DNA from: Aeromonas bivalvium
Lineage (GTDB): Bacteria > Pseudomonadota > Gammaproteobacteria > Enterobacterales > Aeromonadaceae
Direction of reading: 5' to 3'
Assembly: GCF_000819765.1 (NCBI RefSeq)
Contig: NZ_CDBT01000063.1
Span: forward strand, 1-64,000
DNA length: 64,000 bases
The first letter of the stretch is position 1. Every line of letters starts with the position of its first letter. A program made the position numbers and the translations under genes. Positions 20,325 to 28,574 of the stretch are shown in pieces. The notes under the pieces were generated by a model that was not told the origin of the DNA, did not search any database, and saw only the letters and a program-made list of their open reading frames with translations.

Positions 20325-21439
20325 TAACGCTTCTCCTGGCCCAGTCGGGCGATGGCATCCTGGATCTGTGCGAGCTGGTCCGGATTGACGCTGCGCACGT
20401 CGATTTCAATCTTGCCTTCGTTGGCACGGTAGCCACGGCAATAGATGGCGGGGTTGCCTGCCTGCAAGGCGCTGACGGCCTCCCTGGCGTGGTAGCCGAG
20501 CTGCTGCTCATCGAAGGCGATCTCGGTGCGGGCGATGTCGCGTCCGGCGCCGTCCCATACCACGCGGGCGCTGATGCCGCTCAGGCGATTGAGCCCCTCG
20601 ATGAAGGGGGTCATCTTGGCCACCATGGCGGCGCCGCTCTCGGGCTCCGTGGCCAGGTAGCGCTCTATGGCCCGGGTCAGCCCCAGGATCCCCTCCTTGC
20701 CCACCTTCATGGCGCGACCTATGCCGCCGCTCTGTTGCTTGACCCACTCCACATATTGACGCTTGCCGAGCACCAGGCCGCTGGTGGGGCCCTCGATGGC
20801 CTTGGCGCCGCTGTAGATGACCAGATCCGCACCCAGGCGGTCGTAGAGGCGCAGATCTTCCTCCGCCGCCGCATCGACGATGAGAGGGAGCCCATGGGCC
20901 CGGGCCACCTCGGCCGCCTCGGCCACCGACAGCATGCTCTTCTGCACGCAGTGGTGGGACTTGATGTAGAGGAGTGCCGCCGTGTTCGGTCCTATGGCCG
21001 CCGCCAGCTGGGCCGGGGAGCACTCGTTGGCGTAACCGGCCTCGACCAGGGTGCCGCCGCCGAGGTTGACCATGGTGCCGACCGGCGCGCCGAAGTTTAC
21101 ATTGTGGCCCTTGGCCAGCACTATCTCGCTCGGTACGCCATGGTCGTGGGCGTGAAGGTGCTCGAGGCGGTAGGGGTCGCCCCGCACTATCACGGCGGCC
21201 ACCGACTGGGCGATGCCGGCGGAGGCGCAGGAGACCACCACGGCATCTTCCACGCCCAGCAGGCGGGCTATGTAGGCGCCGCTCTTGTCGACCAGATCCT
21301 TCAGCTCGAAGTAGTGATCCAGACCGAACGCGACGGCCTCTTGCACCTCGGGCGCCGGGGTCGACACCCCGAGAATGGTCATGCGCCCGGAGGCGTTGAT
21401 CACGGGTTTGAGCGCATATTTCTCATAGACAGAAGGCAT
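20324..21439 (-). CDS. DgaE-family PLP-dependent ammonia lyase
   Basis: A 371-residue SelA-fold PLP enzyme. The PLP lysine is K213 in IYSGAKAIEGPTSG, and D189 in LIVDAAAEED binds the pyridine nitrogen. Salmonella DgaE deaminates and dehydrates D-glucosaminate 6-phosphate to KDGP. The aldolase partner follows directly, so the same two-step chemistry is likely here. The start overlaps the end of the metallohydrolase gene by 17 bp. The exact substrate is unknown. Confidence 0.87.
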   Translation of the reverse strand: MPSVYEKYALKPVINASGRMTILGVSTPAPEVQEAVAFGLDHYFELKDLVDKSGAYIARLLGVEDAVVVSCASAGIAQSVAAVIVRGDPYRLEHLHAHDHGVPSEIVLAKGHNVNFGAPVGTMVNLGGGTLVEAGYANECSPAQLAAAIGPNTAALLYIKSHHCVQKSMLSVAEAAEVARAHGLPLIVDAAAEEDLRLYDRLGADLVIYSGAKAIEGPTSGLVLGKRQYVEWVKQQSGGIGRAMKVGKEGILGLTRAIERYLATEPESGAAMVAKMTPFIEGLNRLSGISARVVWDGAGRDIARTEIAFDEQQLGYHAREAVSALQAGNPAIYCRGYRANEGKIEIDVRSVNPDQLAQIQDAIARLGQEKR

Positions 21440-22559
21440 GGTGAGATTCCCCGTATTGAGTCAGTGTCAGGGTGCCGGCCACCAGGGCGGCGACGGGCAG
21501 CAGTTGGTATTCCCCGGCGCGCTGCTGCGCCTCGGTATCGGCAAACAGGCATGGCTGGTGGGCCAGCTCGAACAGGGTCAGGTCCGCGTCGGCACCCACC
21601 TCGAGCCGCCCCTTGCCGGTCAGCCGCAGGGCATCGGCGGCCCGGCTGGTGACGCAGGCGATGACCCGCTCCAGGGGCAGACCGATGGCGAGAAACTTGG
21701 ACATCACATGGGCCAGGCTGTAGACAGGGCCCTTGATTCGGTTCTTGCAATAGATATCCGAGCTGATGGTGTCCGGCAGCACTCCGGCCGCGATGGCCTG
21801 CTCGGCCACCTCGAAGCTGAAGCTGGCGCCACCGTGACCCACATCCAGCTTCATGCCGCGGCGCATGGCGTCGCGCACCGCCACCCGCAGCTCTCCGGTC
21901 GGGGTCAGGATGCGGTTCGGCTTGCCGTTGTAGCAGTGGGTCAGCAGATCCCCGTCGCCGAGCAGGGCGACCAGCTCGTCGAGATCCGGCGGCGTATTGC
22001 CCACATGGACCATGAGCGGCAGCTTGCCGTTGTCCTGCTGGATCTGCTTGGCGATGCGCAGCGGCGCCAGGCCGTTGTCCCCCACCACGCTGCCGCTCAT
22101 GCGCGCCTTGATGCCGACGATGAAGTCGGGGTGGCGGGCGATGGCGGCCCGGGCCAGGGCTGGGTCTATGTCGGCGGCATCGGCCAGCTCGTTCTGGCGC
22201 AGCAGGCCGATGCGGGAGATGTTGAGCAGGGCGTGAACCCGGGTCTGACATTGCTCCGTCAGCGCCTTGAATGCGTCCACGTCGTCGGCGCCTGTGCTGC
22301 CGGCATCGATGACGGTGGTGACGCCGGCCTGGACCCCTATCTTGTCCGGCTCATCCTGGTAGATGGGGGAGTGGGGGTAGCAGTGGGTGTGGGAGTCTAT
22401 CCAGCCCGCGCTGAGGTAGAGGCGGCCGTCGAGACGGACGTCGCGCTGGGCGTCAGCCCCCTCGAGCGCCCCCAGGGCGGCAATCTTGCCATCCTGGATG
22501 GCGATGTCGGTCAGCTCGCCGCCAGCCAGGCGGGCCCCTCTGATGATGATGTCGTACAT
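21423..22559 (-). CDS. Amidohydrolase/deacetylase family metallohydrolase
   Basis: A 378-residue amidohydrolase-superfamily enzyme with a full binuclear metal set: H57 and H59 (IDSHTHC), probable carboxylated K151 (GIKARMSG), H185 (MVHVGN), H208 (LTHCYNG) and D268 (SSDIYC). The arrangement is of the dihydroorotase/N-acyl amino acid deacetylase type. Its place before an ammonia lyase suggests that it removes an acyl group from the amino-sugar acid so that the lyase can act. That substrate is inference; a cyclic amide is the main alternative. Confidence 0.87.
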   Translation of the reverse strand: MYDIIIRGARLAGGELTDIAIQDGKIAALGALEGADAQRDVRLDGRLYLSAGWIDSHTHCYPHSPIYQDEPDKIGVQAGVTTVIDAGSTGADDVDAFKALTEQCQTRVHALLNISRIGLLRQNELADAADIDPALARAAIARHPDFIVGIKARMSGSVVGDNGLAPLRIAKQIQQDNGKLPLMVHVGNTPPDLDELVALLGDGDLLTHCYNGKPNRILTPTGELRVAVRDAMRRGMKLDVGHGGASFSFEVAEQAIAAGVLPDTISSDIYCKNRIKGPVYSLAHVMSKFLAIGLPLERVIACVTSRAADALRLTGKGRLEVGADADLTLFELAHQPCLFADTEAQQRAGEYQLLPVAALVAGTLTLTQYGESHHAFCL

Positions 22560-22608
22560 GGATGTGCCTCGCAGGATCCGCTCGCCGCGCTGGCGACGAG
22601 CGGCAGGG

Positions 22609-23259
22609 TCAGGAGATGGCTACCGGGAAGAAGGCCCCCAGCAGCATGGCGCCCAGGATGGCCCCCCCCGTGATGGGCTTGCCCCAGAGATAGAACAGCA
22701 GGGCACCGAACAGAGAGCCCAGGCCGATGGGGATGGAGGCCCCCATGGCGGAGAGGATGATCAGGGGACCGAGGAAGCGGCCTGAGCTGTTGCCCGCCCC
22801 CATCATCACATCCGCCCCGTAGGTGGAGTCGCTCTGGTTGATGGTGAACTTGCGGGCCAGGATGATGATGCCGCCGATGGCGACGCCGATCAGCATGCCG
22901 GTGGCCAGGGAGGCGCCGAAGCTCTCCAGGGGATAGACGATGCCAGCCCCCATCAGCAGGGCCGGGATCCCCAGACCTACCCCGGTCTGGATGGCGCCTC
23001 CTATGTCGAGTATCCCCACCAGGGAGCCCTCAATGATGCGGGCGAACAGGAAGCTGGCACCGAAGGCGGCGACCGCACCATAGACGCCCGTGTCTATCCC
23101 GGCCTTGAGCATGGCGACGAAGGCCACCTCGTTGAAGGCGCCCACCCCGTACAGGTAGTACATATGGGTACCGGCAAACACCCCGGCCGAGAGCAGTCCC
23201 ACGAAAATGGGGAAGGACCAGTCGGCATACCAGAAGTTGTTTCTCAATTTCTCATCCAC
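22609..23259 (-). CDS. DUF4310 membrane protein
   Basis: A 216-residue protein that is almost entirely hydrophobic, with five or six membrane segments separated by glycine-rich turns (LDIGGAIQTGVGLGIPALLM and GKPITGGAILGAMLLGAFF). It has no motif of a known transporter class. It is always found, as far as I recall, with DUF4311, DUF4312 and SFCGS proteins (EF_0833/AHA_3914-type cluster). It is probably one half of an uncharacterised permease. Confidence 0.82.
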   Translation of the reverse strand: MDEKLRNNFWYADWSFPIFVGLLSAGVFAGTHMYYLYGVGAFNEVAFVAMLKAGIDTGVYGAVAAFGASFLFARIIEGSLVGILDIGGAIQTGVGLGIPALLMGAGIVYPLESFGASLATGMLIGVAIGGIIILARKFTINQSDSTYGADVMMGAGNSSGRFLGPLIILSAMGASIPIGLGSLFGALLFYLWGKPITGGAILGAMLLGAFFPVAIS

Positions 23260-23271
23260 TGTGATGCCCTC

Positions 23272-24048
23272 TTATTTGCTGACCAGCAGGTTATGGATGT
23301 TCTCCAGCCACAGGGGAACCCCGAGGTGGAAGGATTCAATCAGTTTCATGTCGAAGCCGCGGAAGAAGCCGCTCAGCACGAACAGCAGCACGATGGCGAC
23401 CATCATCACCCGGGTGACATGGTTCCAGCCGCTCTCTTCCACCCCCTTGCCGATCAGGATGCCGAGCACCAGACCCGGCACGGCGTTGCCCATGATGAGC
23501 TGGGCCAGGCCGCCGAAGATGGTGGCCCAGAAGCCGGACTTCTTGCCCGCCTCGATGGCGGCCAGCCAGAAGATCACCGGCATGATGGTATTGACCAGCA
23601 GGTTGGCGGCGGGGACCAGCACCTTGACGGCGGTCACCTGCAGCGCCTCGGGGACGGCGGCGGCCGTGCTGTTGAGAAACGCCACCACGATGGCGCCGAT
23701 GAGGCCGCCGGCGATGGCCATCTTCCTGGGATCGTGCAGGGTGGTGCTCAGGTCCCGGTTGTTGATCATCAGCACGGCCGTGGCCCAGTGCGGGATGATG
23801 CGGTGATCCACGTCCTGGGTGAAGGCGCCCGCGGCGACGGTCGAGGCCCAGGCGTTGAAGAAGAAGCCAAGGCCGAAGGAGAAGTGGGAGGCAGGATCCC
23901 CTTCGCAGGAGTTGAGCTCCCCCAGGGTGCGAAAAGCCCCCATTCCCTGGCAGGTCGGGGCATGGAACATCCGCGCCGCGCCGGCGCCGACCCCGACGCC
24001 GACCAGGCCGCCGATGATCAGCGACTTGATGAAAATGATTAGAAACAT
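23272..24048 (-). CDS. DUF4311 membrane protein
   Basis: A 258-residue polytopic protein with six or seven hydrophobic segments. The N-terminal helix and glycine-rich GGLVGVGVGAGAARMFHAP are followed by a loop with two cysteines (CQGMG and NSCEGD) and a conserved-looking GDPASHFSFGLGFFFNAW. It lies 12 bp before DUF4310 and 24 bp after DUF4312, so the three are translated together. It is probably the other permease half (EF_0832-type). No enzymatic motif is seen. Confidence 0.82.
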   Translation of the reverse strand: MFLIIFIKSLIIGGLVGVGVGAGAARMFHAPTCQGMGAFRTLGELNSCEGDPASHFSFGLGFFFNAWASTVAAGAFTQDVDHRIIPHWATAVLMINNRDLSTTLHDPRKMAIAGGLIGAIVVAFLNSTAAAVPEALQVTAVKVLVPAANLLVNTIMPVIFWLAAIEAGKKSGFWATIFGGLAQLIMGNAVPGLVLGILIGKGVEESGWNHVTRVMMVAIVLLFVLSGFFRGFDMKLIESFHLGVPLWLENIHNLLVSK

Positions 24049-24072
24049 GCAACCTATCCTTTTTGAAGCGCG

Positions 24073-24369
24073 CTACACCCGGGTGAACTCCAGCTGCCGG
24101 GTATCGATCGCGTTGATGCTGACCTGGATCTCGAGCTCGACCCGAAATTCATGACGGGTTCTCGGCAGGAAGAAGAACAGGAACTTTTCCACCCGCACCG
24201 ACTCCTCGGCCTTGAGCACCTTGACCGCCAGAGGTTCGACGCGCAGCAGCACCTGCTCCGTCTCCTTGAGCAGGCTCGACTGCACCTTACTGAGGGCGGC
24301 GGCGAAGGCCTGTTGCCGGGTGGCGCCATTGCCGCTCACCCTCACCTCACTGGTGAACTGGTGGTTCAT
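24073..24369 (-). CDS. DUF4312 family protein
   Basis: A 98-residue soluble protein (EF_0831-type) starting at MNHQFTSEVRVSG. It is mixed alpha/beta, with a very hydrophobic strand EKFLFFFLPRTRHEF in the middle. The ATG shares one base with the stop of the SFCGS gene upstream, which fixes the start. The family has no known function; it may be a cytosolic partner of the membrane pair. Confidence 0.8.
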   Translation of the reverse strand: MNHQFTSEVRVSGNGATRQQAFAAALSKVQSSLLKETEQVLLRVEPLAVKVLKAEESVRVEKFLFFFLPRTRHEFRVELEIQVSINAIDTRQLEFTRV

Positions 24370-24734
24370 CAGGTGCGCCCGTGCTTCTTGGCGAAGGCTT
24401 CGACCAGCTTCTGACCCAGCTCTTCCTTGTCCATGAAACCGAAACCCAGCACCACGCAGCCCTCGTTGATGGCGGTGACCCCCTCTTCGACCGAACGCAT
24501 GCCATAGCGGCACTTGTAGCCGTACTTGGTCTGGGCCGTGATGGCACCGGCGCCGCCGCTGCCACAGAAGGAGATGCCAAGATCCGCCTGCTCCCTGTTC
24601 ATCACATCGCCAAGCTTCATGTCCGCGGCCATGCCGGGGATCACGGTCACGCTGGCGCCGGCGGCCTCGGCGCCGGCCCCTACTTTTTGTCCCTTGCCGA
24701 GACGATCACCAATCACGAGTTTGATAGCCGACAT
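24369..24734 (-). CDS. SFCGS-type glycine-rich protein
   Basis: A 121-residue cytosolic protein (EF_0830-type). The core SFCGSGGAGAITAQ (residues 55-68) contains the invariant-looking C57 in a glycine loop. The overall pattern, a small alpha/beta domain with an N-terminal VIGDRLGKGQKVGAG loop, recalls E. coli YhfU (DUF2620) and, more loosely, PTS EIIB domains that carry a phospho-cysteine. That comparison is inference. It lies directly after the PRD gene. Confidence 0.82.
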   Translation of the reverse strand: MSAIKLVIGDRLGKGQKVGAGAEAAGASVTVIPGMAADMKLGDVMNREQADLGISFCGSGGAGAITAQTKYGYKCRYGMRSVEEGVTAINEGCVVLGFGFMDKEELGQKLVEAFAKKHGRT

Positions 24735-25091
24735 TTAGTGTTCTCCTTTGACTGAGCTGAGTTCGTTCTCTTTGGCCACTTCGAAGTGGACCGATAACAG
24801 ATGGGCTTCTTCATAGGCCAGATGATCCAGCCAGGCGACGACCTGTTCGGCCAGCCGCAGCGAGAGGGGGGAGATCTCCTCGAACAGGGAGAGATCGACC
24901 TCCGGCAGGGGCTCGCCGCTATGGGAGCGCCACACCATGGCCTTGACGTGGGAGGCCAGCATCTGCTGCTGGACTTCATTGGGTACTATGCCGTGCTCCC
25001 CCAGCAGCGGGTAGATGCGGGCCAGGACATCGTTGCTCTTGCGGCCGATGGGCGCACTGTCCGGGGTGAGGTTGTGATGAGGGGTTTGCAC
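24735..25091 (-). CDS. Single-PRD regulatory protein
   Basis: A 118-residue protein made of one PTS regulation domain (EF_0829-type). Both PRD histidines appear present: H48 (MLASHVKAM) and H97/H102 (YEEAHLLSVHFEV). It has no DNA- or RNA-binding domain. PRDs are phosphorylated by HPr or EIIB proteins, so this could be a phosphorylation sensor or a partner of the large PRD regulator at the other end of the operon. It is the first gene of the operon, with a CRP-like site about 175 bp upstream. Confidence 0.82.
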   Translation of the reverse strand: MQTPHHNLTPDSAPIGRKSNDVLARIYPLLGEHGIVPNEVQQQMLASHVKAMVWRSHSGEPLPEVDLSLFEEISPLSLRLAEQVVAWLDHLAYEEAHLLSVHFEVAKENELSSVKGEH

Positions 25092-25257
25092 GCTCTGCTC
25101 TCCTGATGACGACGAGATATGGGCTTACCCTATGTCATCTCCGGGAGCGGGCGGGAGGCAGGGTTTTTCCACCAGCAAGCGGAAATCCGTCAGCAGGGGC
25201 CGAAGGGGCGGTGTTTATTTGATCTGGATCGGCTTGAGGCGGCGATGAGGGCCGGGA

Positions 25258-25277
25258 TCTGTGAGGGGATTCACAGA
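25258..25277. promoter_or_regulatory. CRP (cAMP receptor protein) binding site
   Basis: A perfect palindrome, TCTGTGA-N6-TCACAGA, contains both canonical half sites TGTGA and TCACA with the correct 6-bp spacer. It lies in the 294-bp gap (25092-25385) between the 3' end of degS and the start of the PRD operon, both on the minus strand. It can therefore only serve the operon. An AAATAA element at 25219-25214 (minus strand) would put a transcription start about 61 bp from the centre, as in class I CRP promoters. The rest of the gap shows nothing recognisable. Confidence 0.8.
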
Positions 25278-25385
25278 TGGTGCAAGGAAGGGGGCGCTGC
25301 AGGAACCGGGTGAGAGTGTGAGCCGGATCATGTTGTCGGCGCGAGGCTGGGCGGGCGGCGAGGGGCCGCCTGCGGGAATCTGGGG

Positions 25386-26507
25386 TCAGCTGGACCCTGC
25401 CGCGCTGGCGGCCTGCTGATTCTGGTAGCGCAGATCTTCCTCTATGGTGACGGTCAGCTCGAAGGGCTTGCCGTCGCGGATGACGGAAATCGTCATCTGG
25501 GCACCCGGGCGGCTCTCGACAATCTTGTCCATGGCGGCTCGCACCCCGCTGATGGCCTCGCCGTTGATCTTGAGCAGGACGTCACCGCGCCTCAGTCCAC
25601 CCCTGGCGGCGGGGCCGGCGGGATCCAGGCTCTCCACGACCAGGCCGCGCAGATCGCCGAGGTTCATCATGCGCGCCACTATGGGGTTGATCTCGACGCT
25701 GGAGATGCCGAGGTAGCCACGGATGACCCGGCCGTTGGTGATCAGTTCATCCATGATGCGTTTGGCGAGGCGATAGGGAATGGCGAAGCTGATGCCGTAG
25801 CTCTCCTGGTTGCCGTTGAGGTGATAGGCAGCGGTGTTGATGCCGACCAGATCGCCGTTGGCATTGACCAGGGCGCCGCCCGAGTTGCCTTCATTGATGG
25901 CGGCATCGGTCTGCAGCAGATCCTGACGGCCGTTGCTGTCGGGGCCCATGCTGGAGAGGCCGAGGCGGCCGGTGGCGCTGATGATGCCCTGGGTGATGGT
26001 CTGGCCGACGTTATAGGGGTTGCCGATGGCGAGTACCACGTCCCCCACGTCCGGGCGCAGGTCGGGATCCTGGGGGATCACAGGCAGGTTGTCCGATTCG
26101 ATGTAGAGCACGGCGAGATCGGTCAGGCGATCGGTCCCCACCAGCTCGGCGCTGAACACCCGGCCATCTTGCAGTGCGACTATGATCTGATCCGCGTCGG
26201 CGATGACATGGTAGTTGGTCAGCACATGGCCGCGCGGGTTCATGATGACCCCGGACCCCAGCCCCTGGGGCCTCAGCTCAGCCTTCTCGCCGCGGGCACC
26301 GGCAAAACTGCGGGTATAGATGTTGACCACGGCAGGACCGGCGCGGTGGGCGGCATAGGAGAAACTCATCTCCCGGCTGTTGCTGATGAGGTCGGGCAGC
26401 AGAGCGCCGCCTCTGAGGGTGGGAAAGAATAGCAGCAACAGGGCTGCGACCATGAGGCCAAAGGCGATCGACTTGCCCAAGTAACTGATCAGAGGTGGGA
26501 TTTTCAT
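25386..26507 (-). CDS. degS: Periplasmic serine protease DegS
   Basis: A 373-residue membrane-anchored protease that starts the sigma-E envelope stress cascade by cleaving RseA. A single N-terminal membrane helix (about 10-29) is followed by the trypsin-like domain with H100 (TNYHVIADAD), D130 (LTDLAVLYI) and S209 (INEGNSGGAL). One PDZ domain occupies about residues 270-355. The single PDZ and uncleaved anchor separate it from DegQ, whose gene lies just upstream. Confidence 0.96.
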   Translation of the reverse strand: MKIPPLISYLGKSIAFGLMVAALLLLFFPTLRGGALLPDLISNSREMSFSYAAHRAGPAVVNIYTRSFAGARGEKAELRPQGLGSGVIMNPRGHVLTNYHVIADADQIIVALQDGRVFSAELVGTDRLTDLAVLYIESDNLPVIPQDPDLRPDVGDVVLAIGNPYNVGQTITQGIISATGRLGLSSMGPDSNGRQDLLQTDAAINEGNSGGALVNANGDLVGINTAAYHLNGNQESYGISFAIPYRLAKRIMDELITNGRVIRGYLGISSVEINPIVARMMNLGDLRGLVVESLDPAGPAARGGLRRGDVLLKINGEAISGVRAAMDKIVESRPGAQMTISVIRDGKPFELTVTIEEDLRYQNQQAASAAGSS

Positions 26508-26556
26508 GTCATTCTCATTGCTGGTCGCTGCCAGCAGAGAATAACACTAACGATGA

Positions 26557-26590
26557 ATAAAAATCACCCGCGACCTGGGTCGCGGGTGAT
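26557..26590 (-). terminator. Rho-independent terminator of degQ
   Basis: On the minus strand a 13-bp perfect stem (ATCACCCGCGACC with its complement) is followed by TTTTATT. It separates degQ from degS, implying that degS has its own promoter. Confidence 0.85.
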
Positions 26591-26614
26591 GGAGGCTACA
26601 AGGCAGGGGTGGTC

Positions 26615-27973
26615 CTAGCGGATCACCAGATAGAGGGAGGAGTCGCCTCGCTGGATGTTGAGGGCCAGCACATCCGGCTTGTTCTTCAGCGCCTTGGTCA
26701 GGTCGGCCAGGGTGTTCACCCTCAGCCGGTTGACGCCGATGATCACGTCCCCCTTCTGCAGGCCGGACGCGGCCGCCGGGGAGCGGGCATCGATGTCGGA
26801 CACGGCGACACCGGTCACCGGATCCGTGGTGGTGCTGAGCTTGGCCCCTTCCAGGGCAGGATGCAGGGCGCTGGCACGCACCTCGCTGTCATCGGCCTGT
26901 TTCAGGGTGACCTTGACGCTCTCTTCCTTGCCATCGCGCACTATGCCGAGGATGACCTGCTTGCCCGCGCCCATGGTGGCTATCTTGGCACGTAGCTCCC
27001 CGAACGAGCGGATCGCCTTGCCATCGATGCTGGAGATGATGTCACCGGCCTTGATACCCGCCTTGTCGGCGGCCGAGCCCGGCATGACCTGGTTGACGAA
27101 GGCGCCGTTCTGCTTGGTGGAACCAAAGGTCTTGGCCAGATCAGAGGTCAGTTCGGCGCCAGTGATGCCCAGCTGGCCACGACGCACCTCGCCATACTTG
27201 ATGATCTGTTCGGACAGGTCACGCACCATGTTGGACGGAATGGCGAAGCCGATACCGATGTTGCCGCCATTGGGGCCCAGGATGGCGGTGTTGATGCCGA
27301 TCAGCTCGCCACGCAGGTTGAGCAGGGCGCCGCCCGAGTTGCCCGAGTTGATGGCCGCATCGGTCTGGATGAAGTTTTCGAAGTTCTCGATATTGAGGCC
27401 GCTGCGACCGAGCGCACTGACGATGCCGGAGGTCACAGTCTGGCCGAGACCGAACGGGTTGCCGATGGCCAGGGCATAATCGCCGACCCTCAGATCGTCG
27501 GAGTCTGCCAGCTTGATGGCGGTCAGGTCATCGCTCTTGATCTGCAGCAGGGCGATATCGGACTGCTTGTCCTCGCCTATCTTCTTGGCGGTAAATTCGC
27601 GGCCATCCTTCAGGCTGACCTTGATCTCGTCTGCCTCGTGGATCACGTGGGCGTTGGTGATCACGTAACCCTTCTTGGCATCGATGATGACCCCGGAACC
27701 GAGCGCCTGGAAGGGCTGCTCGCTCACCTGTTCATTTGGCATGTTGGGGCCGAAGAAGAAGCGGAACTGCTCGGGCAGACGCTGTCTGGTGATTTTCTTG
27801 CCGGAGACGGAAATATTGACCACGGCAGGGGTCACCTGTTCCAGCACGGGGGCCAGACTCGGAATATCCTGATTTCCCATCAAGGAGGGCAGTGCCGCCT
27901 GGGCGGGGGCCGCAGAGAGGGCGATACCGACGCTGAGGGCTAGCACGCTGAGCAGAGAAAGAGGTTTACGCAT
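26615..27973 (-). CDS. degQ: Do-family periplasmic protease DegQ
   Basis: A 452-residue periplasmic protease/chaperone. The signal peptide ends near AAPAQA (about residue 26). The triad is H109 (NAHVIHEAD), D139 (SDIALLQI) and S213 (NSGNSGGAL), and two PDZ domains follow (about 255-345 and 360-450). The LA loop between the first strands is short, which favours DegQ over DegP. However, the upstream region looks like a sigma-E promoter, so it may fill the DegP role too. Confidence 0.95.
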   Translation of the reverse strand: MRKPLSLLSVLALSVGIALSAAPAQAALPSLMGNQDIPSLAPVLEQVTPAVVNISVSGKKITRQRLPEQFRFFFGPNMPNEQVSEQPFQALGSGVIIDAKKGYVITNAHVIHEADEIKVSLKDGREFTAKKIGEDKQSDIALLQIKSDDLTAIKLADSDDLRVGDYALAIGNPFGLGQTVTSGIVSALGRSGLNIENFENFIQTDAAINSGNSGGALLNLRGELIGINTAILGPNGGNIGIGFAIPSNMVRDLSEQIIKYGEVRRGQLGITGAELTSDLAKTFGSTKQNGAFVNQVMPGSAADKAGIKAGDIISSIDGKAIRSFGELRAKIATMGAGKQVILGIVRDGKEESVKVTLKQADDSEVRASALHPALEGAKLSTTTDPVTGVAVSDIDARSPAAASGLQKGDVIIGVNRLRVNTLADLTKALKNKPDVLALNIQRGDSSLYLVIR

Positions 27974-28017
27974 ATGAATAACAGCTCCCAGTTAATTGAC
28001 TGTGCTTTCGCCAAGGA

Positions 28018-28045
28018 TCTGACCGCAGATCAAGGGATTAGTTCC
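28018..28045 (-). promoter_or_regulatory. Sigma-E-type promoter of degQ
   Basis: On the minus strand GGAACTA (-35) and GTCAGA (-10) are 15 bp apart, matching the GGAACTT/TCTGA-type consensus of sigma-E. The -10 lies about 45 bp upstream of the degQ start. degS, which activates sigma-E, is next door. Confidence 0.6.
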
Positions 28046-28054
28046 CGAAAAGTG

Positions 28055-28435
28055 TCAACTGGATTGTTTCAGCAGACCGGAGGCGCTGCCGGCATAGTCC
28101 CGCGGAGGCAGGCCCTGGTTCGCTTCCTCGTCGGCGGGAGCGGCTTCCACTTCCGGCTCACGGAACAGCGGCTCCTCGGCCTTGGCCAGGAATTTGCTCT
28201 GCTCGGCCATGTGGCGATACAGGGTCTGATACTGCTCGGCCAGCTGTTCCATCAGGGCGGCACTGTCGGCAAAGTGGTTGTTGATCTGGCCCTGGTAACT
28301 TTCCATGTCCTTGCGGGCGGTGTTGAGTTCGCGCTCGAGGCGACCGGCATCGCGGCTGCGCACGGTAAAACGACCGATCAGGACTCCGATAATCAGGGCG
28401 GCAACGGCCAGCAAGATCCCATTTAACAGACTCAT
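28055..28435 (-). CDS. zapG: Z-ring associated protein ZapG (YhcB, DUF1043)
   Basis: A 126-residue inner-membrane protein. An N-terminal helix (about 3-22, LLNGILLAVAALIIGVLIG) is followed by a cytosolic coiled coil (about 30-95). YhcB/ZapG links envelope synthesis to division in E. coli. It is divergent from zapE, the usual pairing. Confidence 0.92.
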   Translation of the reverse strand: MSLLNGILLAVAALIIGVLIGRFTVRSRDAGRLERELNTARKDMESYQGQINNHFADSAALMEQLAEQYQTLYRHMAEQSKFLAKAEEPLFREPEVEAAPADEEANQGLPPRDYAGSASGLLKQSS

Positions 28436-28574
28436 AGATGCTCCTTGTTACAGCTAATTCAACATGTGGATGACGGCTTCGGATGGCCGTCAGACCTGGG
28501 GGCACTATACCGTGCGCCCCGAGGCCGTGATACCCTTTTGTCCTCAATTCAGGGACTTGGAGGCGTTTGACAGG

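Noticed and set aside
28464-28574. 37-codon N-terminal extension of zapE
   Set aside because: It does not correspond to the family N-terminus and lies in the divergent promoter region; the ATG at 28575 fits.
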